This document shows, in pieces, positions 33,920 through 41,952 of a DNA stretch of 64,000 nucleotides. The DNA comes from an uncultured Lachnospiraceae bacterium. Lineage in GTDB: Bacteria; Bacillota; Clostridia; Lachnospirales; Lachnospiraceae. The stretch covers positions 57,367-121,366 of the forward strand of contig CADBXF010000009.1 of the NCBI GenBank assembly GCA_902798585.1. The letters are read 5' to 3'. Below the pieces are notes generated by a model. The model saw only the letters and a list, made by a program, of their open reading frames with translations, was not told the DNA's origin and did not search any database. How positions within the stretch are numbered: position 1 is the stretch's first letter; the number at the start of each line of letters is the position of its first letter. Both the position numbers and the translations under genes were made by a program.

Positions 33920-33956
33920 AAAACGGGAGCCCCTCCGCCGAAACGGGGAGCTCCCG
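33920..33956 (-). terminator. Terminator/attenuator between hydG and hydF
   Basis: CGGGAG-CTCCCC pairs with GGGG-CTCCCG around a GC-rich loop and is followed on the minus strand by TTTTAC. The hydF ribosome-binding site (AAGGAG) comes right after, so read-through or a partial terminator would set the HydF:HydG ratio. Confidence 0.6.
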
Positions 33957-34020
33957 GTGTGTTTTTGTATTTTCGGTATAAAGCGCGGGCAGACAGGCCC
34001 CGCCTCCTTAAGGCAGCCGC

Positions 34021-35478
34021 TCAGAAGCGGAAATCTCTCCGGTTCGAGTTGCGGATGTCGGCAATGTGCTCCGCTGCAATCGCGCGCACCTTCTCGTTCG
34101 GAATCTTCTTAAGCTCCTCGTCGATCATCCGGTTTCCGACGGCAACCGTCTCCGGGGAAGCGTAATCGGTGAGATACTCCGAGAGCGTCATCAAAGCGTT
34201 CGGATGACAGCAGTTTAAAATCTGGCCGGTCTTGCACAGGCTCATAAAACGGTCGCCGGTGCGGCCTTCGCGGTAGCACGCGGTGCAGAACGACGGAATG
34301 TGCCCGCTCTCCATAAGCCAGCGGACGACCTCGTCTAAGGACCGCTGATCGGAGACGTCGAACTGCTCCGTGTCGTGCGGGCGCTCCTCGGGCGTGTAGC
34401 CCGCGTACCCGCCGACCGAGGTTCTTGAGCCGCCGCTTACCTGCGATACGCCGAGGCGGAGAAGCTTCGAGCGGACGGTCTCATTTTCCCTGGTGGAGAT
34501 GATGATTCCGGTGTAGGGAACCGCGAGCCGGATGCAGGCCGTAATCTTCGCAAAGGTGTCGTCGTCGATGCCGTTGTCGAACACATCCGGGTCGATGTCG
34601 TCGGCCTTCTTCACGCGCGGAACGCTGATGGTGTGCGGTCCGACGCCGTGTACGGCCTCAAGGTGCTCCGCATGCATAATCAACCCGGCAAATTCGTATT
34701 TGTACATCTCAAGTCCGAACAAAACGCCCAGCCCCACATCGTCGATTCCGCCGTCCATCGCGCGGTCCATCGCCTCGGTGTGGTATGCGTAATCGTGCTT
34801 CGGTCCCGCCGGATGCAGCTTTTCGTAGCTCTCCCTGTGATAGGTCTCCTGGAAGAGGATGTAGGTGCCGATGCCGGCCTCCTTGAGCTTCCGGTAGTTC
34901 TCCACGGTCGTCGCCGCGATATTGACATTCACGCGGCGGATGTCGCCGTTTTTATGGTGTACGCTGTAGATAGTCTTGATGCACTCGAGAATATATTCGA
35001 TCGGATTGTTCACGGGATCCTCGCCGGACTCGATGGCAAGGCGCTTATGTCCCATATCCTGCAGCGCAATCACCTCGGCGCGCACTTCGTCCTGTGTGAG
35101 CTTCTTTCTCGGTATGTGCTTGTTTTTGATGTGGTAAGGGCAGTAGACGCAGCTGTTGATGCAATAGTTGGAGAGGTACAGCGGCGCAAAAATGACGATT
35201 CGATTGCCGTAAAATGCGAGTTTAATCTCCTCGGCAATCTCGCAGATGCGCTCGTTGACCTCGGGAAGATCGCACGCAAGAAGCACGGACGCCTCGCGGT
35301 GGGTAAGCCCCGCGCAGGTGCAGCCGTTTCCTTTCTTCTTCGGGCGCGCTTTCTCGAGAATGGTTTCGATCAGTGGAAGATCGTGCTTGTGCTCCTCCGC
35401 ATAGCGAAGGGTCTCACGGATTTCTTCATCATTGATGAATTCGTCCGCGAGCAGAGACTTCGGATCATACTTGGCCAT
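34021..35478 (-). CDS. hydG: [FeFe]-hydrogenase maturase HydG (radical SAM tyrosine lyase)
   Basis: HydG splits tyrosine with SAM to p-cresol, CO and cyanide, which become the diatomic ligands of the H-cluster. The 485-residue protein carries the radical SAM cluster motif CINSCVYC and SGEDP, and the tyrosine-pocket region QETYHRESYEKLHP. The C-terminal auxiliary cluster ligands CTACYREG...SLCK are present, and their presence separates it from ThiH. Length is typical. It has its own strong promoter with a palindrome between the -35 and -10, described separately. hydF follows. Confidence 0.97.
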   Translation of the reverse strand: MAKYDPKSLLADEFINDEEIRETLRYAEEHKHDLPLIETILEKARPKKKGNGCTCAGLTHREASVLLACDLPEVNERICEIAEEIKLAFYGNRIVIFAPLYLSNYCINSCVYCPYHIKNKHIPRKKLTQDEVRAEVIALQDMGHKRLAIESGEDPVNNPIEYILECIKTIYSVHHKNGDIRRVNVNIAATTVENYRKLKEAGIGTYILFQETYHRESYEKLHPAGPKHDYAYHTEAMDRAMDGGIDDVGLGVLFGLEMYKYEFAGLIMHAEHLEAVHGVGPHTISVPRVKKADDIDPDVFDNGIDDDTFAKITACIRLAVPYTGIIISTRENETVRSKLLRLGVSQVSGGSRTSVGGYAGYTPEERPHDTEQFDVSDQRSLDEVVRWLMESGHIPSFCTACYREGRTGDRFMSLCKTGQILNCCHPNALMTLSEYLTDYASPETVAVGNRMIDEELKKIPNEKVRAIAAEHIADIRNSNRRDFRF

Positions 35479-35570
35479 ATGAAATTGTTCCTTTCTTGCG
35501 GGTCAGAGGTTTCTTCCCCGTCAGATGATATTCTTACGGAAAATGTTTCATTCCGTCGTTTTCCGGACTC

Positions 35571-35598
35571 ATTGTATCATACCTGCGACAGGTGTCAA
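35571..35598 (-). promoter_or_regulatory. hydG promoter with palindromic candidate operator in the spacer
   Basis: A perfect -35 TTGACA (35593-35598) and TACAAT (35571-35576) are 16 bases apart on the minus strand. The spacer is almost filled by ACCTG-TCG-CAGGT (35581-35593), a perfect inverted repeat placed exactly where a bound repressor would block RNA polymerase. A leader of about 90 bases follows. Confidence 0.68.
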
Positions 35599-35660
35599 GC
35601 AACATTATCACAGATTCGCCGCCGCACGGGCCGTGCAGCATTTTTCATTGCCGGCATTTC

Positions 35661-36317
35661 TCAGAAATTCTCGTCAATCACATACCGCCCGTTGCAGCCG
35701 AGAATCCGAACCTTACTTCCGACCGGGAAGGTCGCCTCCGTAATACTCTCAGGAAGTTCGAGCTGGATGCAGAGCTCCCTTCCCTCCGCTTCGGTAATCA
35801 CCTTCATATACGAAGTCGTCACGGTTTTCCCTTCCCTCCGGGTCTCCGCCCCCGCGCTGTATCCGATTACGGTCGCCCGGTACGCCGTGCCGTTGTTTTT
35901 CAGCGAGCTGTACGCAAGATACGGTTTCAGCAAACTCGCCATCATGACGATACCGAACACGAAGAAAGCGAGCGGAAACAAAACGATTCCCCCGGGCAAA
36001 TCCCCCTCGGAAAGAGCACCGAAGGTAGCCGCCAGCGTCATAATACTCCAGATGGCAGCGAAGACGATGGGTCCCCAGAAATTCCCGTCATACCGCAGAG
36101 GAACGACATCAGAGACAACATCCACCCGCCGGGAGGCATATTTCTCCCGCAGCTGCTCCTGCTCTGTCTTCTCCTGCTCCTCAACCTCCTCGGTGATGCG
36201 CTGCGTCGTCACCATCAGCGTTCCGCAGAACCGGCAGACTTCCTCGTCCTCCTTGCGGGCCGCCCCGCAGTTCGGGCACTCATCCAGTAAAACTTCGGTG
36301 ATTGTTCTTTTTTTCAT
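35661..36317 (-). CDS. Zinc-ribbon membrane protein, unknown function
   Basis: This 218-residue protein has an N-terminal double CxxC zinc ribbon (CPNCGAARKEDEEVCRFCG), a Glu/Gln-rich coiled-coil-like stretch and two membrane spans (about residues 80-100 and 110-130). A soluble beta-rich end (TAYRATVIGYSAGAE ... VGSKVRILGCNGRYVID) follows. The last domain resembles DUF3592-type modules, though I am not certain. I chose the ATG at 36317 over 36419, which sits on the -10 hexamer. It is expressed from its own strong promoter and ends just before the hydG promoter. No functional link to hydrogenase maturation is evident. Confidence 0.72.
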   Translation of the reverse strand: MKKRTITEVLLDECPNCGAARKEDEEVCRFCGTLMVTTQRITEEVEEQEKTEQEQLREKYASRRVDVVSDVVPLRYDGNFWGPIVFAAIWSIMTLAATFGALSEGDLPGGIVLFPLAFFVFGIVMMASLLKPYLAYSSLKNNGTAYRATVIGYSAGAETRREGKTVTTSYMKVITEAEGRELCIQLELPESITEATFPVGSKVRILGCNGRYVIDENF

Positions 36318-36409
36318 GGTCGTCGTTACCCCCACAAAATATGCTTGTCCGATTGTGCAACGGAATCGGAAAACGCCGCCGCGCCCCCTGCGCGACCCGC
36401 TCCGGTAAA

Positions 36410-36438
36410 ATAGTAACATATATTTACCTTTATGTCAA
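36410..36438 (-). promoter_or_regulatory. Promoter of the zinc-ribbon membrane protein (TTGACA-17-TACTAT)
   Basis: A perfect TTGACA (36433-36438), 17 bases and TACTAT (36410-36415) on the minus strand form one of the best promoters in the window. Confidence 0.75.
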
Positions 36439-36444
36439 CAAATA

Positions 36445-36475
36445 TCGCCGCGATTTCACGGGGATTTCGCGGCGA
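36445..36475 (-). terminator. Terminator-like hairpin after the Na/Pi cotransporter gene
   Basis: TCGCCGCGA and TCGCGGCGA form a perfect 9 bp stem with a loop of about 13 bases, followed on the minus strand by TATTTGTT. It lies immediately upstream of the next promoter. Confidence 0.55.
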
Positions 36476-36520
36476 AAGCGATGGTTTTATCAGCGATAGC
36501 AAAACGCCGTTTGAAAGTCG

Positions 36521-38332
36521 TTACTCCAGCGAATATTTCCGGTCGAAGGTGTCGTAGATCTGATTGAATTCCATATTTCCGAACTTGATTCCGCTCAGAT
36601 ATTCGTGGGTATCGAAGCCGCCGCGCTCCACCTCGATGACCGCCACGGCGATGTTGCTGCAGTGGTCCGAGATTCGCTCGTAGTTGTTCAGAAGGTCGGA
36701 GAGGATGAAGCCCATCTCGATTGAGCAGCCTCCCTTCTGAAGACGCGCGATATGGTTGGTCTTGATTGTGCTTGTCAGCTTGTCAATCACCTGCTCAAGC
36801 GGCTCCACGCGGAATGCGAGCTCGAGGTCTGCCTTCGTATAGCATTCTGTCGTCATCGTGAGAATCTCATCGATTGCATTGGTGAGGACGCGCAGCTCCT
36901 GCGATGCGACCGGCGTGAAGCTCAGGCGCTTCTCGCGGATCTCCTCAGCAGCCTTATACAGGTTCACCGCATGGTCGCCCAGACGCTCGAAATCGCCGAT
37001 GGTGTGAAGCATTTTCGAGATGACGCGACCGTCAGGGTCGGACACCGGCTTCGAGGAAAGGTTGACGAGGTACGACCCCAGCTTGTCCTCGTACATGTCG
37101 AGCTCATTTTCCTTCTTGAGAACCTCGGCGACGGTCGCCTCGGTGTAATTGTCAAACAGGCTCATCGCATCGAAGAGATTCTGACACGCGAGCTCCGCCA
37201 TTTTTCGTGTAAGGTTGTTGCACTCGGCAACGGCGACGGACGGGGAACGCAGCACACGCTCGTCGAGGAAGCTCAGGTTCGCCTGCAGCTCGGACTCCTC
37301 CTTCGGCTGCTTTACAATGCGCTCCGTAAGGCGGGTGAGCGACCGCGAGAACGGCATGAGAACAACCGTGGTCAGCAGGTTGAAGGCGGTATGTACGACG
37401 GCGATACCGACGCTGCCGATCGCCTGCCCGAACCATGCCGGCGGATTGACCGCCTGAACCGCGCAGAACACCGTGAGCCATATGGCGGTGCCGAGTATTT
37501 TAATCATCACATGGACGGTCGCAACGCGCTTTGCCTTGTAGTTGGTTCCGATACACGAAATCAGCGAGGTCGCGCAGGTACCGATGTTCAAGCCCATGAT
37601 AATCGGGATTGCCATCGCGAAGGTGAGGATTCCGCCCTCGGAGAGAGCGATCAAAATACCGATGGTCGCCGCGGAGGACTGAATCACCGCGGTAATCAGA
37701 AGACCGATCAGCACGCCGAAGAACGGGTTGTTGAACTTGGTCATCAACTCCTTGAATTCCGGCACGTCCCGCAGCGGACTCACCGCCTGCGACATCATGC
37801 TCATACCGTTCATGAGAATGGCAAAGCCGACGAACACGCTTCCGATACTCTTGTTGCGGTCCCGCTTCGCGAACATAAGCATTCCGATTCCCGCAAGGGC
37901 GAGGAACGGCGAGAAGAACTCCGGCTTTAAGAGCGTCAGCCACCAGGAGCCCGACGAGATGGAGCCGAGGGAGAGAATCCACCCGGTAAACGTCGTTCCG
38001 ATGTTGGCGCCGAAAATGACGGCGAGCGTCTGCGAAAACTGCATGATTCCGGAGTTTACGAGACCGACCAGCATGACGGTCGTCGCGGAGCTGGACTGCA
38101 TCGCAATCGTGATTCCCGCGCCGAGCAAAACGCTCACAATCGGGTTGGCCGAGGTCTGCTTGAGCATTCGTTCCAGACGGCCGCCGGCCATCTTCTCGAG
38201 CGCCTGCGACATAACCCGCATACCAAACATGAAAAAAACAAGACCACCAACGAGCTCGGCGATGTTCATCATGCTCATCCCCGATCCCGCGGCAGTCGTA
38301 GCTAACAATACCAGATTGTTCATTCCGATCAT
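36521..38332 (-). CDS. Na+/phosphate cotransporter with C-terminal PhoU-like domain
   Basis: This 603-residue NptA/YjbB-type protein takes up or exports phosphate with sodium. The two inverted repeats each hold the substrate motif: QSSSATTVMLVGLV near residue 65 and QSSAATIGILIAL further on. About eight to nine spans end near residue 320. The cytoplasmic rest is PhoU-like (KMLHTIGDFERLGDHAVNLY and a second LLNNYERISDHCSNIA repeat), which likely senses or gates phosphate flux. I chose the ATG at 38332, preceded by AAGGAG. Upstream lie Pho-box-like repeats, and a PhoP/PhoR pair is encoded 4 kb away. Phosphate control is therefore likely. Confidence 0.93.
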   Translation of the reverse strand: MIGMNNLVLLATTAAGSGMSMMNIAELVGGLVFFMFGMRVMSQALEKMAGGRLERMLKQTSANPIVSVLLGAGITIAMQSSSATTVMLVGLVNSGIMQFSQTLAVIFGANIGTTFTGWILSLGSISSGSWWLTLLKPEFFSPFLALAGIGMLMFAKRDRNKSIGSVFVGFAILMNGMSMMSQAVSPLRDVPEFKELMTKFNNPFFGVLIGLLITAVIQSSAATIGILIALSEGGILTFAMAIPIIMGLNIGTCATSLISCIGTNYKAKRVATVHVMIKILGTAIWLTVFCAVQAVNPPAWFGQAIGSVGIAVVHTAFNLLTTVVLMPFSRSLTRLTERIVKQPKEESELQANLSFLDERVLRSPSVAVAECNNLTRKMAELACQNLFDAMSLFDNYTEATVAEVLKKENELDMYEDKLGSYLVNLSSKPVSDPDGRVISKMLHTIGDFERLGDHAVNLYKAAEEIREKRLSFTPVASQELRVLTNAIDEILTMTTECYTKADLELAFRVEPLEQVIDKLTSTIKTNHIARLQKGGCSIEMGFILSDLLNNYERISDHCSNIAVAVIEVERGGFDTHEYLSGIKFGNMEFNQIYDTFDRKYSLE

Positions 38333-38421
38333 TTTCAATACTCCTTCGCGCGCCGTCCCCGGGCGCGCCCTGCCGCAGACACGCGACAGCCAAATGCCGA
38401 TTTCGATTATTCCGGCTTCAG

Positions 38422-38473
38422 CATATAGGAAAATCATGAAAAGACCGTTAGTGTTATGTTAAATCTATGTAAA
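38422..38473 (-). promoter_or_regulatory. Pho-box-like direct repeats and promoter of the Na/Pi cotransporter gene
   Basis: On the minus strand TTTACA (38468-38473), TTAACA (38457-38462) and CTAACG (38446-38451) follow one another at exact 11-base steps. This matches the TT(A/T/C)A(C/T)A-N5 repeat bound by PhoP in Bacillota. A -10 candidate TATATG (38422-38427) lies 18 bases after the last unit, which replaces a normal -35. Confidence 0.6.
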
Positions 38474-38526
38474 ATTCCGCCCTGTTTTCGATGAACCCGC
38501 CGTGCAAAAAGCGGTGCGGCAGGCTG

Positions 38527-39414
38527 CTATCCCCGGTCTGGCAGACATATTTCAACAGAGAGACGCCCGTCCGTGTACCGCGCTTCGGCGCTTCCGCCCA
38601 TGCGCTCCGCGAGCATCCGCACGATGGAGAGCCCGAGGCCGGTGCCGCGGCCACCGGTTTCCACGGTGAAAAACCGTTCAAAGAGCTGTTCGGCCATGAC
38701 CGCATCAAGCCCCGAAGCCATATTGGCGAAGGTCACCGTACCGTCCTCCGTGAGCGTAATCGAAAGGTCGCCGTCGCTGTAGCGAACCGCGTTCGTCAGG
38801 AGATTTCCGAACATCCGCGAGAGCTCCGCCCGGTTGACCGTCCGTATCACGCGCTCCTGCGGCAGCTTCACCTCCGGCGTGATTCCGCGCCCGGACAAAA
38901 GCGGATACGCCCCCGCGATGCTCTCGGAGAGCACCGTGTCCACGGCTGTGGGAACGGCCTCCCCCGCAGCCTCCGGCGCAACCAGTCCCGAGTATTGAAG
39001 AAGCTCCTCCGCCAATTGTTTCATTGTCTCCGTGCGCTCGGTGAGAACGCGGATGTACTGCTCCTGCTCCGCCGGGTCGCCGGTCTCCCGAAGAAGCGTG
39101 AGATATCCGCTGATGGCCGTAAGCGGCGTGCGCAGATCATGCGACAGATTTGCCACCGCGCGGTTCAGCTCCGTCTCGCTCCTCTCGCACTGCCTGCGGA
39201 GCTTCGCGAGCCCGGCAAGTTCCCGGTTCAGCCCGTCCGCCAGGCGGCACAAATCACGGTCGCGCGAGGAAACGCCAATCGCCGTTCCGGATTCATCCCT
39301 CACCCGCTCGGAAAATGTGTCGGCAATCTCCCGCGCCGCGCGTTTCAGTTGTAGGATTTTCCACGCAAGCAGCAGAATAACGGCTGCAAGAGCGAAAGAG
39401 ATTGCCTGCCACAT
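38527..39414 (-). CDS. Sensor histidine kinase of an ABC-transporter-linked two-component system
   Basis: This 295-residue kinase has a single N-terminal membrane span (AISFALAAVILLLAW) and almost no extracellular part. It is therefore probably an intramembrane-sensing kinase that reads its cue from the adjacent ABC transporter. The phosphoacceptor motif is LSHDLRTPLTAISGYL. The N box is MFGNLLTNAVRYSD and the G2 box GRGTGLGLSIVR. It is the last gene of the run response regulator, ATPase, permease, kinase, ten bases after the permease stop. Confidence 0.9.
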   Translation of the reverse strand: MWQAISFALAAVILLLAWKILQLKRAAREIADTFSERVRDESGTAIGVSSRDRDLCRLADGLNRELAGLAKLRRQCERSETELNRAVANLSHDLRTPLTAISGYLTLLRETGDPAEQEQYIRVLTERTETMKQLAEELLQYSGLVAPEAAGEAVPTAVDTVLSESIAGAYPLLSGRGITPEVKLPQERVIRTVNRAELSRMFGNLLTNAVRYSDGDLSITLTEDGTVTFANMASGLDAVMAEQLFERFFTVETGGRGTGLGLSIVRMLAERMGGSAEARYTDGRLSVEICLPDRG

Positions 39415-39424
39415 AAGTTTCCCT

Positions 39425-40147
39425 CTAATTCAAATCTTTCCTGCGGAAATAATGGATTCCCAGGGCGAAGAACACGACCGCCGCACCGAGGGAACACAGC
39501 ATGTAGACCCACGGCTTCTCCGGCGCTGTCAGCAGCGACACGACTCCGATCAGCCCCTGCGGGAAAAAGTACGAAACCTTCTCCACCCAGGCGATTCCCC
39601 CCTCCTCCGCGGAAATCATGAAAACCATAAAAAGAGCTTCCTGGAAGATAAAGCAGAGCACGGCGCCCTTAGCGCCCGGAACGATTACGGAAATCAGCAG
39701 GCACATTGCCGCATTGCATAAAAGCGAACACAGAATCACGCCCGACAGGGTAACCAGAGTTTTCGCCGAAAGCTCGATTATGCCTCCGTCAATCGCACAT
39801 GTAACGGCGAGCACGGCCGCCGTGAACACGAAGGAAATCAATGTCACTGCAATTCCGGTGACCATCCAGGAGGTGTAAACATGACTGCGGCGATGGCCGA
39901 CAATCAGCTTGTTTCGAATCGCTCCGTTGCCGAATTCGGCTCCGACGGACAGGATGATAAGAAAGCCGCACACCATGGGCAGGAACAGAAGCAGGCTCTG
40001 GAATCCGGCCTCGGTCCTCTGCAATGTCCCCTTATCCCCGTCGAGGAAAAAGGTTATCAGCAAAAGCGCCAGAAGCGACAGCAAACCGAAGCGGAACGTC
40101 GCGCTCCGAAGCATTCTCGTATTATCCGCACGCAACAGTTTATTCAT
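39425..40147 (-). CDS. ABC-2-type transporter permease
   Basis: This membrane subunit of about 240 residues has six hydrophobic spans, beginning FRFGLLSLLALLLITFFLDG and ending LGAAVVFFALGIHYFRRKDLN. That order is common in BcrB/ABC-2 permeases of peptide-antibiotic or lantibiotic immunity transporters. I chose the ATG at 40147 (MNKLLRAD), which overlaps the ATPase stop by 8 bases. A GTG three codons earlier is also possible. It pairs with the ATPase just upstream, and the two-component genes flank the pair. The substrate is unknown; a membrane-active peptide is an inference from context. Confidence 0.85.
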   Translation of the reverse strand: MNKLLRADNTRMLRSATFRFGLLSLLALLLITFFLDGDKGTLQRTEAGFQSLLLFLPMVCGFLIILSVGAEFGNGAIRNKLIVGHRRSHVYTSWMVTGIAVTLISFVFTAAVLAVTCAIDGGIIELSAKTLVTLSGVILCSLLCNAAMCLLISVIVPGAKGAVLCFIFQEALFMVFMISAEEGGIAWVEKVSYFFPQGLIGVVSLLTAPEKPWVYMLCSLGAAVVFFALGIHYFRRKDLN

Positions 40148-41054
40148 GACTCTCACCCCCCACCAGGGAAAGGAAAAACCCTTCCAGATTCTCGTCCTGC
40201 TCCGAGCACGAGAGGATTTCGCATTTTTCCTCCCAGAGCGCCACTGCGAGCTGCGTGATGTTCAGCTGCGCATAGATGTCCACGGTGTCCGGCCCGGTCA
40301 CCGTGTAATCAATCTGCCGCCTCTCAAGCTCCCGCGCAAGCGCTTCCGTGTTCGTCACGGTCATGCTGACACATTTGCGGCAGGCGTTCTGCAGCTCTTC
40401 CGCACTCATTTCCCGAACAATCCGTCCGCGGTCGACAAATCCGTAGTGCGTTGCGATGCGAGCAAGTTCGTCCAGAATGTGGCTCGAGATGAGAAATGTG
40501 ATGTTGCGCTCCCGGTTCAGCTTGAGAATCAGCTCGCGAACCTCGACGATTCCCTGGGGATCCAGACCGTTGATCGGCTCATCCAAAACCAGAAAATCGG
40601 GGTTGCCGCACAGCGCCACGGCAATCGCAAGCCGCTGCCGCATACCGAGCGAAAAATGCTCCGCCTTCTTCTTTCCGGTGTCCGACAGTCCGACCAGCGC
40701 AAGCAGCTCGTCGATTCCGTTGAAATTCGGCAGTCCGAGCACCCGGTACTGCTGTTCCAGATTTCCCCTTGCCGTCATGTAGGGGAACAGCGACGGCGTC
40801 TCCACAACCGCGCCCATCCGCTGCCGCATCAGATTGATTTTTGCATCCCGGTATTCCGTTCCCCACAGGGCAAAGGTGCCCTCCGTCGGGAACTGCAGGC
40901 CGCAGACCAGGCGGATTAAGGTCGTCTTGCCGGCGCCGTTTCGCCCGACGAGTCCGTAAATCGCTCCTTTCGGAACATGCATGCAGAGATTCCGAAGCGC
41001 CGTGAACTTCTTGTATTGCTTCGTAAGTCCCTGTGTCTCCAAGACATAGTCCAT
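40140..41054 (-). CDS. ABC transporter ATP-binding protein (BcrA/ABC-2 type)
   Basis: This 304-residue ATPase powers the ABC-2 permease next to it. It shows GRNGAGKTTL (Walker A), the signature FSLGMRQRL, FLVLDEPINGLDPQG (Walker B) and the ISSHILDEL switch. The last 80 residues form the extra domain seen in BcrA/LanF-type subunits. The signature begins F-S-L-G rather than L-S-G-G, as in many peptide-immunity ATPases. The upstream promoter region carries direct repeats that may bind the response regulator encoded before it. Confidence 0.92.
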   Translation of the reverse strand: MDYVLETQGLTKQYKKFTALRNLCMHVPKGAIYGLVGRNGAGKTTLIRLVCGLQFPTEGTFALWGTEYRDAKINLMRQRMGAVVETPSLFPYMTARGNLEQQYRVLGLPNFNGIDELLALVGLSDTGKKKAEHFSLGMRQRLAIAVALCGNPDFLVLDEPINGLDPQGIVEVRELILKLNRERNITFLISSHILDELARIATHYGFVDRGRIVREMSAEELQNACRKCVSMTVTNTEALARELERRQIDYTVTGPDTVDIYAQLNITQLAVALWEEKCEILSCSEQDENLEGFFLSLVGGESHE

Positions 41055-41147
41055 GAAGGTTTCCTCCCTTATTTTTCGGGAATCGCCGGCTGCCGCACCG
41101 CTTTTCGCAATCCGTCCGTTTCCTCCGGTTCTCCCCGTTCTGAGGAA

Positions 41148-41204
41148 ATACTATCGCAAAGAGGTTAAGAGAACGGTTAAGAAAATCCCGCATAAACGGT
41201 AAAG
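41148..41204 (-). promoter_or_regulatory. Direct repeats and -10 upstream of the ABC/kinase genes
   Basis: On the minus strand CTTTACC (41198-41204), CTTAACC (41175-41181) and CTTAACC (41163-41169) lie about two, then one, helical turns apart. They sit directly before the -10 TAGTAT (41148-41153) and there is no good -35. This is the usual layout of an OmpR-type activator site. The likely binder is the response regulator encoded just upstream. Confidence 0.5.
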
Positions 41205-41216
41205 ATTTCACCGCGC

Positions 41217-41903
41217 TCATTCGGTTTCGGCTGCATTTTCCGCTGCGCTCAGCCGATAGCCGATGCCCCAAACCGCCTCGATGCAGTCCCGTCCGGTCAC
41301 GGCGCGAAGCTTCTTTCGCAGGTTGTGGATGTGGATTTTCAGCGAGTCCTCGGTGCAGTCCGGCGTGTCGTGGCTGATGCAGTCAAGGATGGTCAGTTTT
41401 GCGACGACCCCGTCCGGTCTTCGCAAAAGCAGCCGCAGGACGGCCGCCTCCGTGCGCGTCAGTTTTTCACTCTTCCCGTTGCAGGTCACCGTCCGCGTAT
41501 CTGCGTGGAGTGCAAAGTCGGAAAATGCGTACACCGCCGTGTCCCCGGTCGCCTCATGTCCGCGCAGCTGTACGGTGATTCGCGCAAGCAGCTCGTGCAG
41601 ATCGAACGGCTTCGTGACATAGTCCGCCGCGCCGCCTAAGAGCATCGAGACCTTGTCGTCGGGCGTCGCCTTCGCGCTCACGACAATCACCGGAACCTTC
41701 GTAAGTTTCGGGAGGAGCTCCTCGCCGGAGAGTCCGGGAAGCCCCAGATCGAGAAGCACAAGGTCCGGCTGTACCCGCGAGAGCACGAGCAGGGCCTCCG
41801 TGCCGGAGTATGCCTGCACAACGGAAAAGCCCCGCTTGGTCAGTGCCGTGCGGAGCATTTCGCTGATGGATGCATCGTCATCGATGATGAGTATCGTTGC
41901 CAT
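41217..41903 (-). CDS. OmpR-family response regulator (ABC-linked system)
   Basis: This 228-residue regulator has a receiver domain with IIDDD, the phosphoacceptor Asp in LVLLDLGLPG and the KPF lysine. A winged-helix output domain follows (LTRTEAAVLRLLLRRPDGVV ... IHIHNLRKKL ... VWGIGYRL). The ATG at 41903 (MATILIID) follows AAAGGA; the longer frame to 42089 is composition-driven. It begins 49 bases after the phoR-like kinase and is followed by the ABC pair and their kinase. It most likely partners the kinase at 38527-39414. Confidence 0.92.
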   Translation of the reverse strand: MATILIIDDDASISEMLRTALTKRGFSVVQAYSGTEALLVLSRVQPDLVLLDLGLPGLSGEELLPKLTKVPVIVVSAKATPDDKVSMLLGGAADYVTKPFDLHELLARITVQLRGHEATGDTAVYAFSDFALHADTRTVTCNGKSEKLTRTEAAVLRLLLRRPDGVVAKLTILDCISHDTPDCTEDSLKIHIHNLRKKLRAVTGRDCIEAVWGIGYRLSAAENAAETE

Positions 41904-41952
41904 AACCGTATCCTTTGAAGGCGGCCGGACCCCCTTCCGCTGTATCCTTTTC

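Noticed and set aside
34021..35478. Thiamine biosynthesis tyrosine lyase ThiH instead of HydG
   Set aside because: The extra C-terminal Cys motif CTACYREG...SLCK and the adjacent hydF gene point to HydG.
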